Shown piece after piece: positions 49,649 to 62,787 of a DNA stretch of 64,000 bases. Position 1 is the first letter of the stretch. The number at the start of each line of letters is the position of its first letter. The notes under the pieces were generated by a model that was not told the DNA's origin, did not search any database, and saw nothing but the letters and a program-made list of their open reading frames with translations. The position numbers and the translations under genes were made by a program. The stretch lies in the NCBI GenBank assembly GCA_019915135.1, contig JAHLMK010000021.1, forward strand, positions 1 through 64,000. Direction: 5' to 3'. This DNA comes from Strobilurus pachycystidiatus (lineage: Eukaryota > Basidiomycota > Agaricomycetes > Agaricales > Physalacriaceae).

Positions 49649-52600
49649 TCACCGCTCGTCGTTCATAAGGTCCCTCAGAATTGGCCGCGTCTTCAGAAGG
49701 CCTTCCTCTCCGATAGCCTTGTGCCTCTTCACCGGTCTCTCATCTTTGCCGACCTTCGTGTTCTCCGCACCACGTTTCGGCGACCCACCAGGATTGAAAG
49801 CAGCGGCATGGCTGGTATGGGCACCGGCGGGGAGTTGCATGATCCATTTCTGCTCGTCCATGAGCGCAAAGAACTCCTTCAACAAAGGCGCGCCCTGGAG
49901 TGTCTTCCGAGAACCAAAGATGATAAGCTTGGACCGCGCTCGCGTGAAAGAGACGTTCATCCGCCGCCAATCCTTGACCAGATCCCCGATCTGCAAGGAA
50001 AAGTTTAGCCACGTAGAGAAGGACGAGCCAACAAGACGTACCACGCCGTCATCATTAGAGCGGACCAACGAGATAAGAATACAGTCTTTGTCTCTTCCTT
50101 GGCTGCGATCAGCTGTGAGGAGTTCAAGCCCTTGATAACCGTGTAACAGCTGTGTCAAGAGCTTGAGCTGCTGACGGTACAGAGAGATGACACCAATCTG
50201 CTCCGGGGCAATACCACTGTGCAACAATGTTTCCGCGACTTGGACGAGTAGAGTTGCCTCAACTTCGTTCTGTACGAGATCACCGACGCGTGAATCACGA
50301 GCAGGGACTAAGTCCGTGTCGACGAAGACTGCTTTGCAACTATTCCGGTGTGTCAGCGTCATTCGATGGAGCATCGTTCAGGATAAGTACCTTTCAGACA
50401 TCAATTGCTGGATCCAACAACCCTTCTGATGACAAGTGAGCTTTCCTCCATGTATCTTCCGAAGGAAGTCGTTATTAGGGAGCTTCAACGACTGCCCAGC
50501 CACCTCTTCAGACCCACATCGTAGCCGATCGCTATAAATGAGCTTGTTCGAAAGCAACATGATGTCCGAATTCATTCGGTATTGGCACGTCAAGTCGATG
50601 ACAGCATGAGGGTGGGCATCTGAGAGACGCCGGAAAAGAGAGACATCCAGACCGCCTTTGCGTGCGTCGGGGTTGCGGACTAAGGGTGGTAGCTGGAAGT
50701 GATCTCCGACCAGCACAAACTTGGAGGCGGATCGGAGCGGTCCAAGGCAAGTAGGGAGAGTGATTTGAGAGGCCTCATCGACTATGCAGTAATCGAACTG
50801 GCGTCGCGAGAAGAGAGGGCTGAAAGACTCTCAATAATCGGACTGGCAGAAGTCAATTACACTCACTGATCAACCGACAGACAAGTAGTAGCCACAACAA
50901 GTGGAGTCATGACTTGGTGTTCTAATTGCTCAACCGTAGTAGCAGTCCTCTTTGCGTTCAATGTCATGAAGCGAACATCAGGATGAATCTAGGAAACATC
51001 AGTCACCCTGCTTCAGAAATCGGTAGTAAAACCCACCTTGTCAACATTCCCCAGCCGCAGGACGCCAAAGTCCGCATTATCCTTCAACTTCAACAATATG
51101 GTATCGACGGCAGAATGCGTGTACGACGTCAGTAACACAGTCTTCCCCATCGTAGCCAGTGTCCGAATCAGAGCGGCAATGACCGTCGTCTTGCCTGTCC
51201 CTGGCATACCGAGTATTAGAGCGTAGTCCTTGGCAGAAAGGACCTTCGAAACGGCCTGCTTCTGATTCGCGTTGAGGTGTACCAAATGACGCGCCGCAGC
51301 AGCCGGTATGTCCATATGCTCGAATTCAGGAGCCTTCAGGTCAACCACGAGTTCCAGCCGCCTGGTATCTCCTTCAGCGTAGAACAGACGCGCAAGATTC
51401 TCCCGAATGCGGGCCATGCCGCTGAAGAGCTCGTCGCGGTCGATACGGAAGACGATCTCTGTAGGGGGCACACAGAAGGCCGACAGACGCGTCCTGATTT
51501 GATCGAGGGACAGGTCGTGGTCCACACCAACGACAACATGGGTAGGGGAGAGTTCGAGTATATATCCACGAGCTAGTGCGAGGAGTTTGGGTTCCACCGA
51601 GATCGTGACTGGGTCTCCGACGTTGAGAAACCCACTCAAGAGAGATGCAGACCCGATGAAGGTAGAGGCGCGTATAAATTTATAAGTGAACTGATGGATC
51701 TTGGTGTCGCGAGCGGAGGGGAGAGTCGGGGACGCGGAATACGAAGGGTCAACAGACATGGAGCTGAAGCATCTGCCTTTCGCTTCTCGCTCTGCTGCTC
51801 CCATCGTCCAGATCTCCTTGCGGAAACGACCCAGGTCTGATTCCTCGAGCGCAATGAGGTGCTCCCATTGCTTGAAGAAAGCCGTATGCGCTGCGGACAG
51901 GTGGGAGGTCCTCGCTTCATAGGTGTCTGCTATCGGAGAGTCGGTGTCGACAACTCCTTCGACCGCCTGTTCATGGTCAGAATGGTAATGTGAAATCAAA
52001 GGATGGAGGACAAGTACCTTGCGGTAGAGCATGCAAGTATCCAACGAATAACAACGCTTGCAAATTCGTTCGTCGTCCAAAGTAGGGGGTAGGAAGGAAG
52101 ATGAAGAGCCGTCTGGACCAACTAGGTGGCGACGAGCCATGTAACCCGCCATCTCGTTACGATAGATGATCAGGCCCCGAAGCTCGTTTCGACCGATAGG
52201 AACTTGAACCACTTCCTCGCTTTGTGTGTAGTATAGAAGGCCCGACGTGACCTCGATCCCGTATCTTTTCTCCGCCAGGATTGTATAAAGCATGGTCTGA
52301 GCGCGATGCTCCAAAGCTGCAACAGCGCGGCCTGTCTTGACTTCTAGAGGCTTGGGTCCTTTGGTGACGATGGGTTTGGGTAAGGCAGGGATAGTCTCGG
52401 TGATGGTGGTCTCGATAGTCGCGTCTATCTTTCCCTTGAGCCCATGAGACGGACACCAGATGTCCTCTTCGATATCGAGGACCTTGGTGATAGCCAATTG
52501 CGACTTGGCGTTCCGTAATGCTCGGGTATTGACGAGATTGGCGTGCGGCTGAACGTCAATGTCAACTCAGAGAGAAGGAGAGGGAAGTCAAAGGTACCTT

Positions 52601-53698
52601 TGGCGTATCTGATATATACTTCTCAGAGAACCCTTGGAGACCTTTCGCTCGGGCCTTCACTTCACGTTTGGCTTGCTCGACGGTCACATTGATACTAAGG
52701 AGATCGGAGATTCCATTCCGGACGACCTCGTCAATTTTGTCGTCCATCCAAAGATCGTCCCATCGTTCAGCAACGAGGGCTGCCTGGAGGACTGTATGCA
52801 ACATGTTTCCCCAGACCAAGGCTGGCGTGACATCAGAAGATGAATGCACCAAGGCAGACAGAAGAGGGCGTCGTCGACACTGTGCAGCGTTTGAAAGCGC
52901 CGTTGCCGTTAGCAAAGTATCGGGGTGCAGTATGAGAAGATTGTGCTTGGCGGTGATGGTAATGGTCGCCGTAAGGGATGAAGACGATTCGTGCAGCATG
53001 GTGAACTCTCCCAGGACATTGACCTTGTCACCTAGATACCGTGAGCCATCATAAACGCGTCTCAGACTGGATGCTACATACCGACACGTGCATCCGTTTG
53101 CACCCAGTCATCTCGTAGAATGACAGAGCGGCATTCGTCACTCTTGCTAAGTCTTACGATGAGTTTCTGCACATTGTATTCAGCATTTGAGTCCAGGAAA
53201 TACGCGCGTCTCTCACCTTTTCGCGACGGCCCTCAGCCGCGTATTCCTCGACCTTCTGGACTGTGCATCGCGTGCAGGTCTCGCCGACATAGGGCGTCTG
53301 GGGAGTTGAGAGTCACGTAAAGAATACCGAGGGATGACTTACACGCTGTCCCTCTGGTTCGGCTTGCTTCTTCTACGATATGACGCGTCAGATAATAGCT
53401 ACATAGCAGACAATCAACAGACCTCTGCCTTGACGACTTTCTTTGGTGACGGCTTCCTGGGCGAGATATCAAAGTCATCCCAATCATCAATGCCTTCTAA
53501 TAGATCCTCGTCGTTGATAGTGTGCACAATCGGAGTCGTCCTCTTTGCCTTCTCGCAGGGTTTCTGCTTGCGTACAGGCGTCACTGGGGCGGGGGCTTTC
53601 GGTTTCGCGGGCGACGGTGAGTCCCATAGAGAGTCATTTGAGAGGAGGTCGTTCATAAAAGCGTCCTCCTCCTGCGAGGAACGCTTGATGGGGGACAT
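49649..53698 (-). CDS. DNA2: DNA replication ATP-dependent helicase/nuclease DNA2
   Basis: Reads leftward from ATG 53698 ([19 protein letters not shown]) through several short introns to a TGA at 49649; about 1,200 aa. The N-terminal disordered region precedes the OB/nuclease part ([20 protein letters not shown] with the first iron-sulfur Cys, [24 protein letters not shown] with the nuclease Asp, [11 protein letters not shown], and [13 protein letters not shown] with the other cluster Cys). The SF1 helicase core has Walker [14 protein letters not shown] (motif II), [23 protein letters not shown] and the [10 protein letters not shown] and [13 protein letters not shown] motifs. DNA2 cuts long Okazaki flaps and resects breaks in the nucleus. 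All signature residues I can check are present. Confidence 0.93.
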
Positions 53699-53777
53699 GG
53701 CGGTAGGAAACAAGGGTGCTCGGCGACACAAAACAAACGCAAATGACGCGCTCAGGTCATCACATGAGCGGGACCAG
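53699..53777. promoter_or_regulatory. 79-bp divergent promoter shared by DNA2 and IES6
   Basis: Only 79 bp lie between the two divergent start codons, assuming the IES6 start at 53778. Both encode nuclear chromosome-maintenance factors. The interval includes an ACAAAACAAACGCAAATGACG stretch near 53727-53747 but no recognised binding site. Confidence 0.45.
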
Positions 53778-54531
53778 ATGCCGGTCCGAGCATCCGATTA
53801 CTGCCTACCTTTGGACAGCCATCATGTAAGTAGAAACCTAGTCGTTGTTGCCTTTCTGACAGTTCAGTAGGCCTCCAAAAGGCTTTGGGCGCAAGAAGGC
53901 TATCCCCGATGGAACTCCTGTACTCGCTCTGCTATCTGCTTTTCTGTGTTTCGATCTAATGGATGCGCTAGAGCTTGGCAGAACAACTTTCGTATCTCCA
54001 GAGCCCCAAACCATTCAAGAACCCGCATTACACCAAGGGTGTTGGCCGTAGAGCCAAGAATCTAAAGAACATGTTGAGCCAGGAAAAGGAACGCGAACGC
54101 GCTGAACGAGAGCGCAGACGCCTGGGAAGGCAGGAAGGTAACACGGAACTTGATCCAGAACCCGCTGAAATGCCGACGTGTACGTTGCATGCTCTGTAAA
54201 GAACCTGCGATGAGTACTCAGTCTTGTGAAGATGCCTCTATCGAGGCACCCCCATCTGTCTTGCCGTTACGCCACTACTGTGATATTACTGGACTTGAGG
54301 CACCTTACACCGATCCAGCAACTGGTTTACGGTACCATGACAAGAGTATATACCAAGTGATAAAGTCACTGGTACGTGGTCTTTCTCTGCTGCTTCAAAA
54401 AGCTGACAGCTACCTTCAGAGCGCCAGCTCTGCCAAGGAATATCTGTCAGGTAAGGCAATTGCATATCGTTGACGTGTTCAGATTCTGATTTCCTTCACA
54501 AGCCCGAGGTGTAAATTCTATCGTCAAATAG
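53778..54531 (+). CDS. IES6: INO80 chromatin-remodelling complex subunit Ies6/INO80C (YL1-C domain)
   Basis: Exon 1 starts at ATG 53778 (MPVRASDYCLPLDSHH) and is joined in phase 0 to FSRPPKGFGRKKAIPDGTP, then to SLAEQLSYLQSPKPFKNPHYTKGVGRRAKNLKNML with a Glu/Arg-rich helix. The C-terminal YL1-C domain reads PPSVLPLRHYCDITGLEAPYTDPATGLRYHDKSIYQVIKSL, then SAKEYLSARGV, ending SIVK-TAG at 54529-54531. YL1-C is the nucleosome/actin-related-protein binding module of Ies6, which associates with Arp5 in INO80. About five short introns. The first exon is the least certain part. Confidence 0.85.
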
Positions 54532-55432
54532 TTGTCTGTATTGTAATGTATCTCTCTTTCCTGGAAACGTGAATGCCATGCTTGTCAATGCAAGTTGGCA
54601 AGGCTCAAGAGACACGGAAGTTCGACCGTGACGGCTGATACTCACTTGACACTGCTCATGGGAAGAGAATTCAGTGACATTTTATTCAGGCTTTCCCGAC
54701 AAGATCACAGCGGACAACGTGGACGATATCAAGAGGATACATGCTACTTCTCTTGTTCCCAGAGCATGGCGCGCAGTATCTCTCCACTAACTGATCTGTA
54801 AGATGAAGATTAGTTGAACAACTTGAAGGACATTACTCGGTGAACGGCACTACCAGATGCTACGAATAATATCCGGATTCCGGAGGGCAGAGTTTCCTGC
54901 ATGGACGGGCCCTCATCGAAAACGCCACCGGCAGAAGACCAAATCAGTCTTCGTTTTTAACCTTGAGTACCATATAGATCGACCTGTTTTCAAAGATGAC
55001 CTCGAGCTCTCCAAGCATGACTACAATCTTGTGTTCTATCTCGCTACATAATGATAATCGCAACTACTGAGTGCAATCTCCCTTATCCGCGCTCTGACTG
55101 ATGCCAGTGTACGTTACAATGTCGCCCTCCTTGTCCGACCCACTTTTACTCGGCAGTGGCGGTCCCGACTGGCCATTCGGTCGCGCGTTCTGACTCTGGA
55201 CTGAATAAGATGCCTGAACGATGGCGTCAGAGATGCTTACTTGGACAACGGCATTCGCCGCATCATTCAAGCTCCGTCCGATCGTGGTTACTCATGCTTT
55301 CGTTGAGCGTTAGTCATCGTCGATACAAAAATGCGGGCAAGAGTTGTTTTCCACCACCATCTCTCCCCTCAACTGCGAGTCCGTCTTGCCGTCTGTGAAG
55401 AAAAGCCATGCTGACATCTCGCAGAATCAACG
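54532..55432. other. Intergenic region upstream of RPL10
   Basis: Contains only short open frames without recognisable features. The last 100 bases are pyrimidine-rich (CCACCACCATCTCTCCCC near 55349-55372), typical of a ribosomal-protein promoter/5' leader, and may include a 5' UTR intron. Confidence 0.35.
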
Positions 55433-56184
55433 ATGGGTCGCCGTCCCGCTCGCTGCTACCGCTACTGCAAGAACAAGCCGTACCCTAAATCTCGGTACAA
55501 CCGTGGTGTCCCCGACCCAAAGGTGCGCCACCATCCTTCCCGTTGCTCGCACCGCTCAGCCGCCATACTAGATCCGCATCTTTGATCTGGGCCGCAAACG
55601 TGCCTCTGTGGACGACTTTCCCTTCTGCTGCCATCTCGTCTCGGACGAGTACGAGCAGCTGTCCTCCGAGGCGCTCGAGGCCGCGCGCATCTGCGCCAAC
55701 AAATACGTGACCAAGACGTCGGGCAAGGACTCGTTCCACTTGCGCGTGCGTGTGCACCCGTTCCACGTCATCCGCATCAACAAGATGCTGTCCTGCGCCG
55801 GGGCGGATCGCCTCCAAACCGGCATGCGCGGCGCCTGGGGCAAGCCCTACGGCACCGTCGCCCGCGTCAACATCGGCCAGGTCATAATGTCCATCCGCTG
55901 CAAGGACGCCACCGCCCCCGTCGTTATGGAGGCCCTGCGCCGCGCCCGCTACAAGTTCCCTGGCCGCCAGAAGATCATCGTCTCCAAGAAGTGGGGTTTC
56001 ACAAACGTGAACAAGGCGGAGTACCTTCAGCTCAAGGAGGACAAGCTGGTGTTGCAGTACGTGGTCGTCCCTTCCAGGGTTATTTTCGATGCGCTGACGA
56101 CTGGGTAGGGATGGAGCTTACGTGCAGTTTATCAGGCCCAAGGGCCCCCTTGAGCAGAACCTGCGCAACCAGCTCCGCGCTTAG
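55433..56184 (+). CDS. RPL10: 60S ribosomal protein L10 (uL16)
   Basis: Three exons (55433-55522, 55572-56056, 56109-56184) give 216 aa, the usual length. The start [37 protein letters not shown] is diagnostic. The middle has [41 protein letters not shown], the loop region contacting the P site, and [27 protein letters not shown]; it ends [23 protein letters not shown]. uL16 completes the tRNA-binding face of the large subunit late in 60S maturation. The second intron splits the CAG-GAT codons (phase 2). The coding exons are strongly biased to C-ending codons, as expected for a highly expressed gene. Confidence 0.97.
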
Positions 56185-56672
56185 ATTGTATGATATCTAT
56201 ATGAATCTGAGGACCACTGTATTTCTGTGCAGGCGTGTGAGTCCGTCCGTATCTTTTTTCTTTTCGCGTGAACGTCTTGCCCTCTATCCACTGGCTCATC
56301 CAGAACAGTGGGTGACTCAGGGGAAAGGGGGCATATATTGATTATGGCTAGTACGTTATCGCGAGTAGGAGATGTCCGGTGTTCTTCTGCATGTATCTCG
56401 TCTGTCTACATCTCATATACGTTTCTGCTGCTCAATCATGACCACCACAACTTGGACATTACGTTCTCGTGAATAGCGTTGTTTGACCACGACGGACGAT
56501 TCAGCCTTTCAGTGTTCAATGATGGTGACTAACAACAATGTCAAGGGGAAGAGAGTCCGGCGACATGGTGTTTATGATCTGTGACCGTGGATCATCATAT
56601 TGAGAGAAAGAGAGCCAGGCAGGCTTCAGTACAATAAATAGCGAAGGTTTTTGTGTTCTACATAGAGTAGAT
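56185..56672. other. 3' flank of RPL10
   Basis: No gene is seen; AT-rich stretches presumably include the RPL10 polyadenylation region. Confidence 0.3.
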
Positions 56673-57230
56673 CTAGTCCTCGAAATGCTGGTTGCTTTCT
56701 AACTCGTCTGCTATGGGCTTCAAGAGCCCACTACGCCTCAGTTGAAAAATATAGTCATCTTGAACATCCGAATCCCCCACAAAATGTTCGACTGCGGTGT
56801 TGAGAAGCACACTGTACATGGTGCCGCCGTCAAGGCACTGCTCAAAAAAATATACCCCCTCCCATCGCTGAAACGCCTCTGAAAGTCTGTTCAGAGAATT
56901 TGGAAGGCGTGCCTCTTCTTCGCCTAGAAGGCGCTGGAAAACGACCCATCAGCAAGCTACATGGAGATGTTACCTTTAGCCCCTTCTCTCGAACGGATGA
57001 AACTTCAGATCTATCTTGAAAATCCTGACTAAATGGACGGGGCCTTGTCTACCCTCAATTGGTCCGGGTTCACCCAAGCCCTTCTTAGGCGCTTTGAAGC
57101 GCTGAACGAGATTATTTTCGAGATTCAGATGGAACATCAGCGTGACTCGCAGGACGGCATAGAACGAATTGGAGTCGAACAGAAAATTTGTGCAGTATGG
57201 CCGAAGATTTCGAGTTCATTGAACTTGACT
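56673..57230 (-). pseudogene. Degenerate minus-strand coding fragment, unrecognised
   Basis: A clean 85-codon terminal exon reads leftward from about 56930 to TAG at 56673-56675 (RLLGEEEARLPNSLNRL ... FFEQCLDGGTMYSVLLNTAVEHFV), preceded by a good acceptor and a possible donor (AAAG|GTAACA). The upstream exon (SFYAVLRVTLMFHLNLENN ... GPVHLVRIFKIDLKFHPF) has a stop just before the donor and its 5' part continues only in another frame (ELEIFGHTAQIFC). Either a pseudogene or a gene with introns I cannot resolve. No family is recognised. Confidence 0.35.
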
Positions 57231-57809
57231 ATCCGTTGGAGTATGTTACTTTTTTCTGGGTTATGAATGGTCCTCACAGTACCATTAGTGGAAATTGACG
57301 ATGGATTGTGCCCTCGCTACTCTAGAGGGTTTTGACAAGACCTTCAGACATTTGGAGCGACGCTGAACGGCGTACTTACTATGCTTCAATTTGAACAGGA
57401 TCTTGTGAGCAGCAAACGGGGTTGATGCTATCGATTAGACGGTAAATACATTTGATTGTATACTAGCCACTAGGTTATAACCACGCAATGTATATAATTC
57501 GTGTCACGAACACATTGAGTCAGAGAGTGTGTACGTGCTGAGACGTGGCAGTGACCCATCTGTCGGCTTGCCATACCCTAATAGATCTCCGAACGGTATA
57601 TAGTTTGAGGTTCAACAAAAAGTCCCTCTTTCGTACATTGAATCTGCATTGAATGAGTGTAAAGTCCTCAGCGTGACTCTCACTGTACGTGCTCGCCTGT
57701 GCTCGCTGGCTGTCCGCGTAACGTCACATCTTGCTTGCCTCCACGTCCCATTTTCCAGGCGGTATCAACAAGACATCTGCATACCGGGCCTGGAACAACG
57801 CTCTCCAAA
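57231..57809. promoter_or_regulatory. Upstream region of the alpha-COP gene
   Basis: No gene is supported. The 150 bases before the ATG are pyrimidine-rich and contain candidate splice sites (GTACGTGCTC at 57685, TTTTCCAG at 57752), so a 5' UTR intron is possible. Confidence 0.35.
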
Positions 57810-60800
57810 ATGTCGGTCATGCTCACAAAGTTCGAGTCGAAAAGCAACCGCGTCAAGGGTGCGCCCGCCTCGCGCTTCCGCCTGTTTCCCGCTCATTGAT
57901 TCGCTGCAGGCCTTGCATTCCACCCGACGCAGCCGCTGCTGGCCGCCGCGCTGCACAACGGCAGCGTGCAGCTCTGGAACTACCGCATGGGCGTGCTCGT
58001 CGACCGGTTTGAGGAACACGAAGGCACGTCGTGTACCCGCAGGCGCCGTCGGGACGCTGACGCTTTTCTGCAGGGCCCGTCCGCGGCGTCAACTTCCATC
58101 CGAGCCGGGCGCTGCTCATCACCGGCGGCGACGACTACAAAATCAAAGTGTGGGACATCCGGCCGCAGAACCGGCGCTGCCTGTTTACCCTCCACGGCCA
58201 TCTCGACTATGTGCGCACCGTGCAGTTCCATCACGAAATGCCGTGGATTGTGAGTTGCACCCTGTCTCTGTCCGGCCCAGCTAAGCCGCCACTAGCTCTC
58301 CACCGCCGACGATCAGACGATTCGCATATGGAACAGCACGTCCCGCCAATGCATCGCCGTCCTCACAGGACACACCCACTATGTCATGTCCGCGTTCTTC
58401 CATCCAAAGGACGACCTCATCGTCTCCGCCTCCATGGACCAGACCGTCCGCGTCTGGGACATCTCCGGCCTCCGCAAGGGCGGCTCCTCCAGCAACGGCC
58501 CCGGCAACTTTGAGACCTTTGACACGTTCTCCACCGTCAAATATGTCCTCGAGGGCCACGACCGTGGCGTCAACTACGCCGTCTTCCATCCCACCCTCCC
58601 CCTCATCCTTTCCGCCGCCGACGATCGCACCATAAAGATATGGCGAATGAGCGAAACCAAGGCCTGGGAGGTCGACTCTTGCCGCGGCCACTTTAACAAC
58701 GTCTCCAGCGCCCTCTTCCACCCTAAATCCGAGCTCATCGTTTCGTGTGGTGAGGACAAGACCGTGCGCGTCTGGGACTTGGCAAAGAGGACCGCTATTC
58801 AGACCTTTAGGAGGGAACACGACCGATTCTGGGTCCTGGCCTCTCACCCCAACCTCAACCTCTTCGCTGCCGGTCACGACAGTGGCCTGATCGTGTTCAA
58901 GCTCGAACGCGAAAGACCAGCATTTGCCGTCCACGGAGACTCGTTGTACTATATCCGCGACAAGTACGTTCGCTCATACGACTTCAACACGGGGGCGGAT
59001 ATTGGTCTCCTGAGCGTACGCAAGTTTGGAAGTCCGTACATGCCTCCCAGGACGCTGAGCTACAATGCGATGGAGCGCGCAGTGATCACAACGATCTCTT
59101 CGGACAATGGGCTTTTCGAGTTGACTTCATTGCCGCAGCAAACACAAGGCGAGGTCAAGGACTCCAGTGTGGATGGCAAGAAGGGTCCTGGACAGAGTGC
59201 CATCTTTGTTGCGCGAAACAGATTCGCGGTCCTGAACAAGACGAGCCAGGTGGGTATCGTGTTCAATGTCGAAGCAATTCCTCATCTGACCTTGCACTAG
59301 CTCATTGAAGTCCGGGATCTCTCCAATTCGGTGGTCAGAAGCATCAAGCCTCCCGTCCAGACCAACGAGATCTTCTACGGTGGAACCGGATGCCTCATCC
59401 TTAGCTCGACGAGCTCCGTTGTCCTATTTGATCTTCAACAGCAGAAATCCTTGGCCGAGATCAACAGCCCGCCAGTCAAATACGTTGTTTGGAACTCGGA
59501 CTCGTCCATGGTCGCCTTGATGAGCAAGCACAGTAAGTCGCGTTCTGATGCACTCTACGCGTGTGTCTGAGGCTGTTTTCAGCAATCACAATTGCAAAGC
59601 GGACCTTTGAGGACAACAGTCTGATCCACGAAACCATACGAATCAAGTCGGGCGCTTGGGATGATGCAGGCGTCTTCCTGTACTCGACTCTCAACCACGT
59701 CAAGTACTGTCTTCCTCAAGGGTGAGTGTATCATGGACGTTCGTGTTGTCTGCTTTAACACTTTTGTAGGGACCACGGCGTCATCTGCACTCTGGATAAC
59801 CCTGTCTATCTCACACGCGTCAAAGGCAAGACTGTGCACTGTCTCGACCGATCTGCCCGCCCTCGAACCATTACCTTCGACCCCACCGAATACCGCTTCA
59901 AGCTCGCTCTGCTGCGGAACAACTACGAAGAAATGTTGTACATCATCAAAACTTCAACTCTAATTGGACAGGGTATCATCGGCTATTTGCAGAAGAAGGG
60001 TTTCCCGGAGGTATGTCGCGTTGCTCAGATGACGAGTGTACACGTCTAACCGACTCCGAGATTGCGCTGCATTTCGTGCAAGATACCAACACGCGCTTCG
60101 AGCTTGCTATTGAGTGTGGGAACCTTGATGTGGCGATGGAGACCGCGAAGACCATCGATCGACCAGAGTGCTGGGAACGTCTTGCTCAACAGGCGTTGAA
60201 GCAGGGTAATCACAAGGTATGTACACCATTCCTTTCTGCCGAACGGGTTTTTAAAGGCTTCTTCAGATCGTCGAGAAGGCCTACCAGCAAACGAAAAACT
60301 TTGACAAACTCTCCTTCTTGTACCTGGCGACGGGCAGTATTGACAAGCTATCGAAGATGCAGAAGATCGCGGATGCTCGTGGGGACCCGATGTCGAGATT
60401 CCACAACGCACTGTATGCTGGGGATGTAGCTGGAAGGATCGCTGTCCTCAGGGATGTTGGCATGTGTAAGTCACACTCAACTCATTGGTTTTTGTATCGG
60501 GACCTGATGTCGAATAGATCCCTTGGCCTACCTCACTGCGAAAACCAATGGTCTCGAGGAGCTCGCTGAGGAAATCCTTGAGGCGGCCAACTTGACTGCT
60601 GCCGATGTCGATGATGTTCCGACCTATGGGCCGTCGACCTTGTCTACACCTCCCGTGGTTACAGAAACGACGGATCTGGTCTGGCCGTCTGTGTCCGCTG
60701 GGGAGAACTTCTTTGACAAGGCGCTGGCAAATGGAAGTCTCGAAGGCGGGGTTGAGCCCAGCTACTCTAATGGTGATGCTGCTTCTGGCGCTTTGGATGC

Positions 60801-62043
60801 TTGGGCAGAGGAGGAGGCGCATGAGGATATCGATCCCGAGGAGGGTGGATGGGATCTTGATGCCGATGAGTCTGAGGACGACGCGGTGCACGTTAACGGC
60901 GACGAGGCCGTCGAAGATGAGGAGCTGGGCGCGGGCGCAAACCCCGGAGTTGACGAAACAGAGCTGTGGGTCAGAAACTCACCTCTAGCGGCTGATCACG
61001 TCTCGGCTGGATCTTTCGAGACTGCTATGCAGGTGGGTCAAATTCATGATTATTCTTATTGGCTTGTGGGTCCTGAGGACGCTTGACAGTTACTCAACCG
61101 TCAACTTGGTGTCGTCAACTTCGCACCGCTGAAACCTCTGTTCATGTCTGTGTACCGCTCTTCGCATACCTACTTGTCTCCTGTGGCTTCATTACCGCCT
61201 CTGAAGCTTCACGTTCGCCGGAACCCGGCAGACTCGTCACCTGGGAAGGTACTACCAGTTGCTGTCATAACGCTCGACTCCGTACGGACCGAGCTTGCTG
61301 AGGGCAGCAGATTCGTATCACAGAACAAGCTTGTGGAAGCCAAGGCTGCGTTCAAGTCTGTTTTAGAGTCATTGCTACTGATCGCTCTGACTTCGGATGC
61401 TGAGGCCAAGCAGGTACGTCGAAGTCTGAACTGAATAGGATATCTTCTAACTTCTTCTCCTTTAGTGGCGAGATACTGTCACCAGCGCGCGTGAATACCT
61501 CCTTGGCGTGTCGATGGAGCTTGAGCGGCGACGCGTGGCTGAGGAAGATCCTGCGAATGTGCGGCGCAACCTGGAGCTGGCGGCGTACTTCACGCATTGT
61601 CAGCTGCAGCCTGCTCAGCTGCAGATCGCTCTGCGTAGTGCGATTAGCGTGTTTGCGAAGGCCAACAACCAGGCGGACGCTGCTCGCTTTGCTAAGCGCC
61701 TACTGGAGCTCAAGCCTGATCCCAAGATCGTCGCGACTGTACGTTGTCTTTTTCGACAGTCCTTTAATCCCGCACGAGCTAACGTCTATTCTTCTTCTAG
61801 TGTCGCCAACGCATCGCAGCAGGTGACCGGAATCCGCGCAATGCTGTCGAGGTCACGTACGACGAGTTCACGCCGTTCGAGATTTGTGGGGCAACATTCA
61901 CGCCGATATACAAGGGGTCGCCGGCGGTGCACTGTCCATACACGAATGCGGCGTACAACCCACAGTTTGCGGGCCAGCTCGATCCGTTGGTAGGGCTGAC
62001 GGAGATTGGGTCTGCTGCGTCGGGGATGCCTGCACCGTGGTAA
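57810..62043 (+). CDS. COP1: Coatomer subunit alpha (alpha-COP)
   Basis: ATG 57810 starts [17 protein letters not shown]. About a dozen short introns; roughly 1,200 aa, as usual for the family. The N-terminal WD40 propeller is plain: [113 protein letters not shown] and [16 protein letters not shown]. The second propeller and alpha-solenoid follow ([57 protein letters not shown]). An acidic linker ends in the C-terminal epsilon-COP-binding domain ([16 protein letters not shown] ... [10 protein letters not shown] ... [27 protein letters not shown]), terminating MPAPW-TAA. It is a subunit of the COPI coat for Golgi-to-ER retrograde transport and recognises dilysine cargo signals. Confidence 0.96.
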
Positions 62044-62787
62044 TGGTTAGGAATGGGTTTATGTGGGTGGGGGAGATTCCTGTTGCTGCAAAAAATTACT
62101 ATATTATTGTCTGCGTAGGATGCATAAGGAATAGTTTCATTAGATGTGGACTTCTCTCTTACCAGCGTGAGTGGGCTAGCAGAGTTACAGTAGAAACGAT
62201 GCTATTCGTGGGTACGGGCATCTCATTGGAGTGTACCTTTCCCTTCGACTGTGAGAAGGTCTTGCACCGGGCCTCGGGGAGTCTCGTAGACCGTGCTTTA
62301 CGTAGTAGTAATAGTGGTAGTCTTACAGCCGATGGTCCCATGTGAGAATAAACCGAGCAATCACAAGTACAATGCAAAATCACGCATAGTGTTCATCTCG
62401 AGCCCGGAGTAGAAAGTAATCCGTTTGCTAGACAGTCTACTATAGACACAGTGTAGTTAATGCGGAGATAAGAATTAGTGAGATTAGGGGAAAGCTGAGT
62501 GGAATTGGGTGGTCGCGACTCTATATAGCCCAACTGTTAGTGTTGTAGACCCCTTCATATAGCGTGCCACAGTTAGCGGACTTGGTTGCAGGATTTCAAG
62601 CGCGTCAAGGATGAGAATCGATATTTTCGGACTCGGTGGATGCTGGTCCCGGTCGGCCGTGGACCCGGAACTCCGATCTCGAGAACGCCAAGAATGTTGG
62701 CTTGAAAAAGGACTGCCAAGTACCGAAAGGCTCTCCCACTCTCCCCCTCATTGTGCGGTTGCTCAGCGCATATCCCTCAGCCGTGCG
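62044..62787. other. Intergenic region between COP1 and the DUF1275 gene
   Basis: No supported gene, RNA or repeat. The stretch is AT-rich; a TATATAG word near 62521-62528 lies about 265 bp upstream of the next ATG. Confidence 0.3.

Noticed and set aside
58281..58934. 217-codon minus-strand open frame within alpha-COP, and 41730-42407 opposite the FHA-RING gene
   Set aside because: Mirror frames of strongly biased coding exons; the opposite strand is certain.
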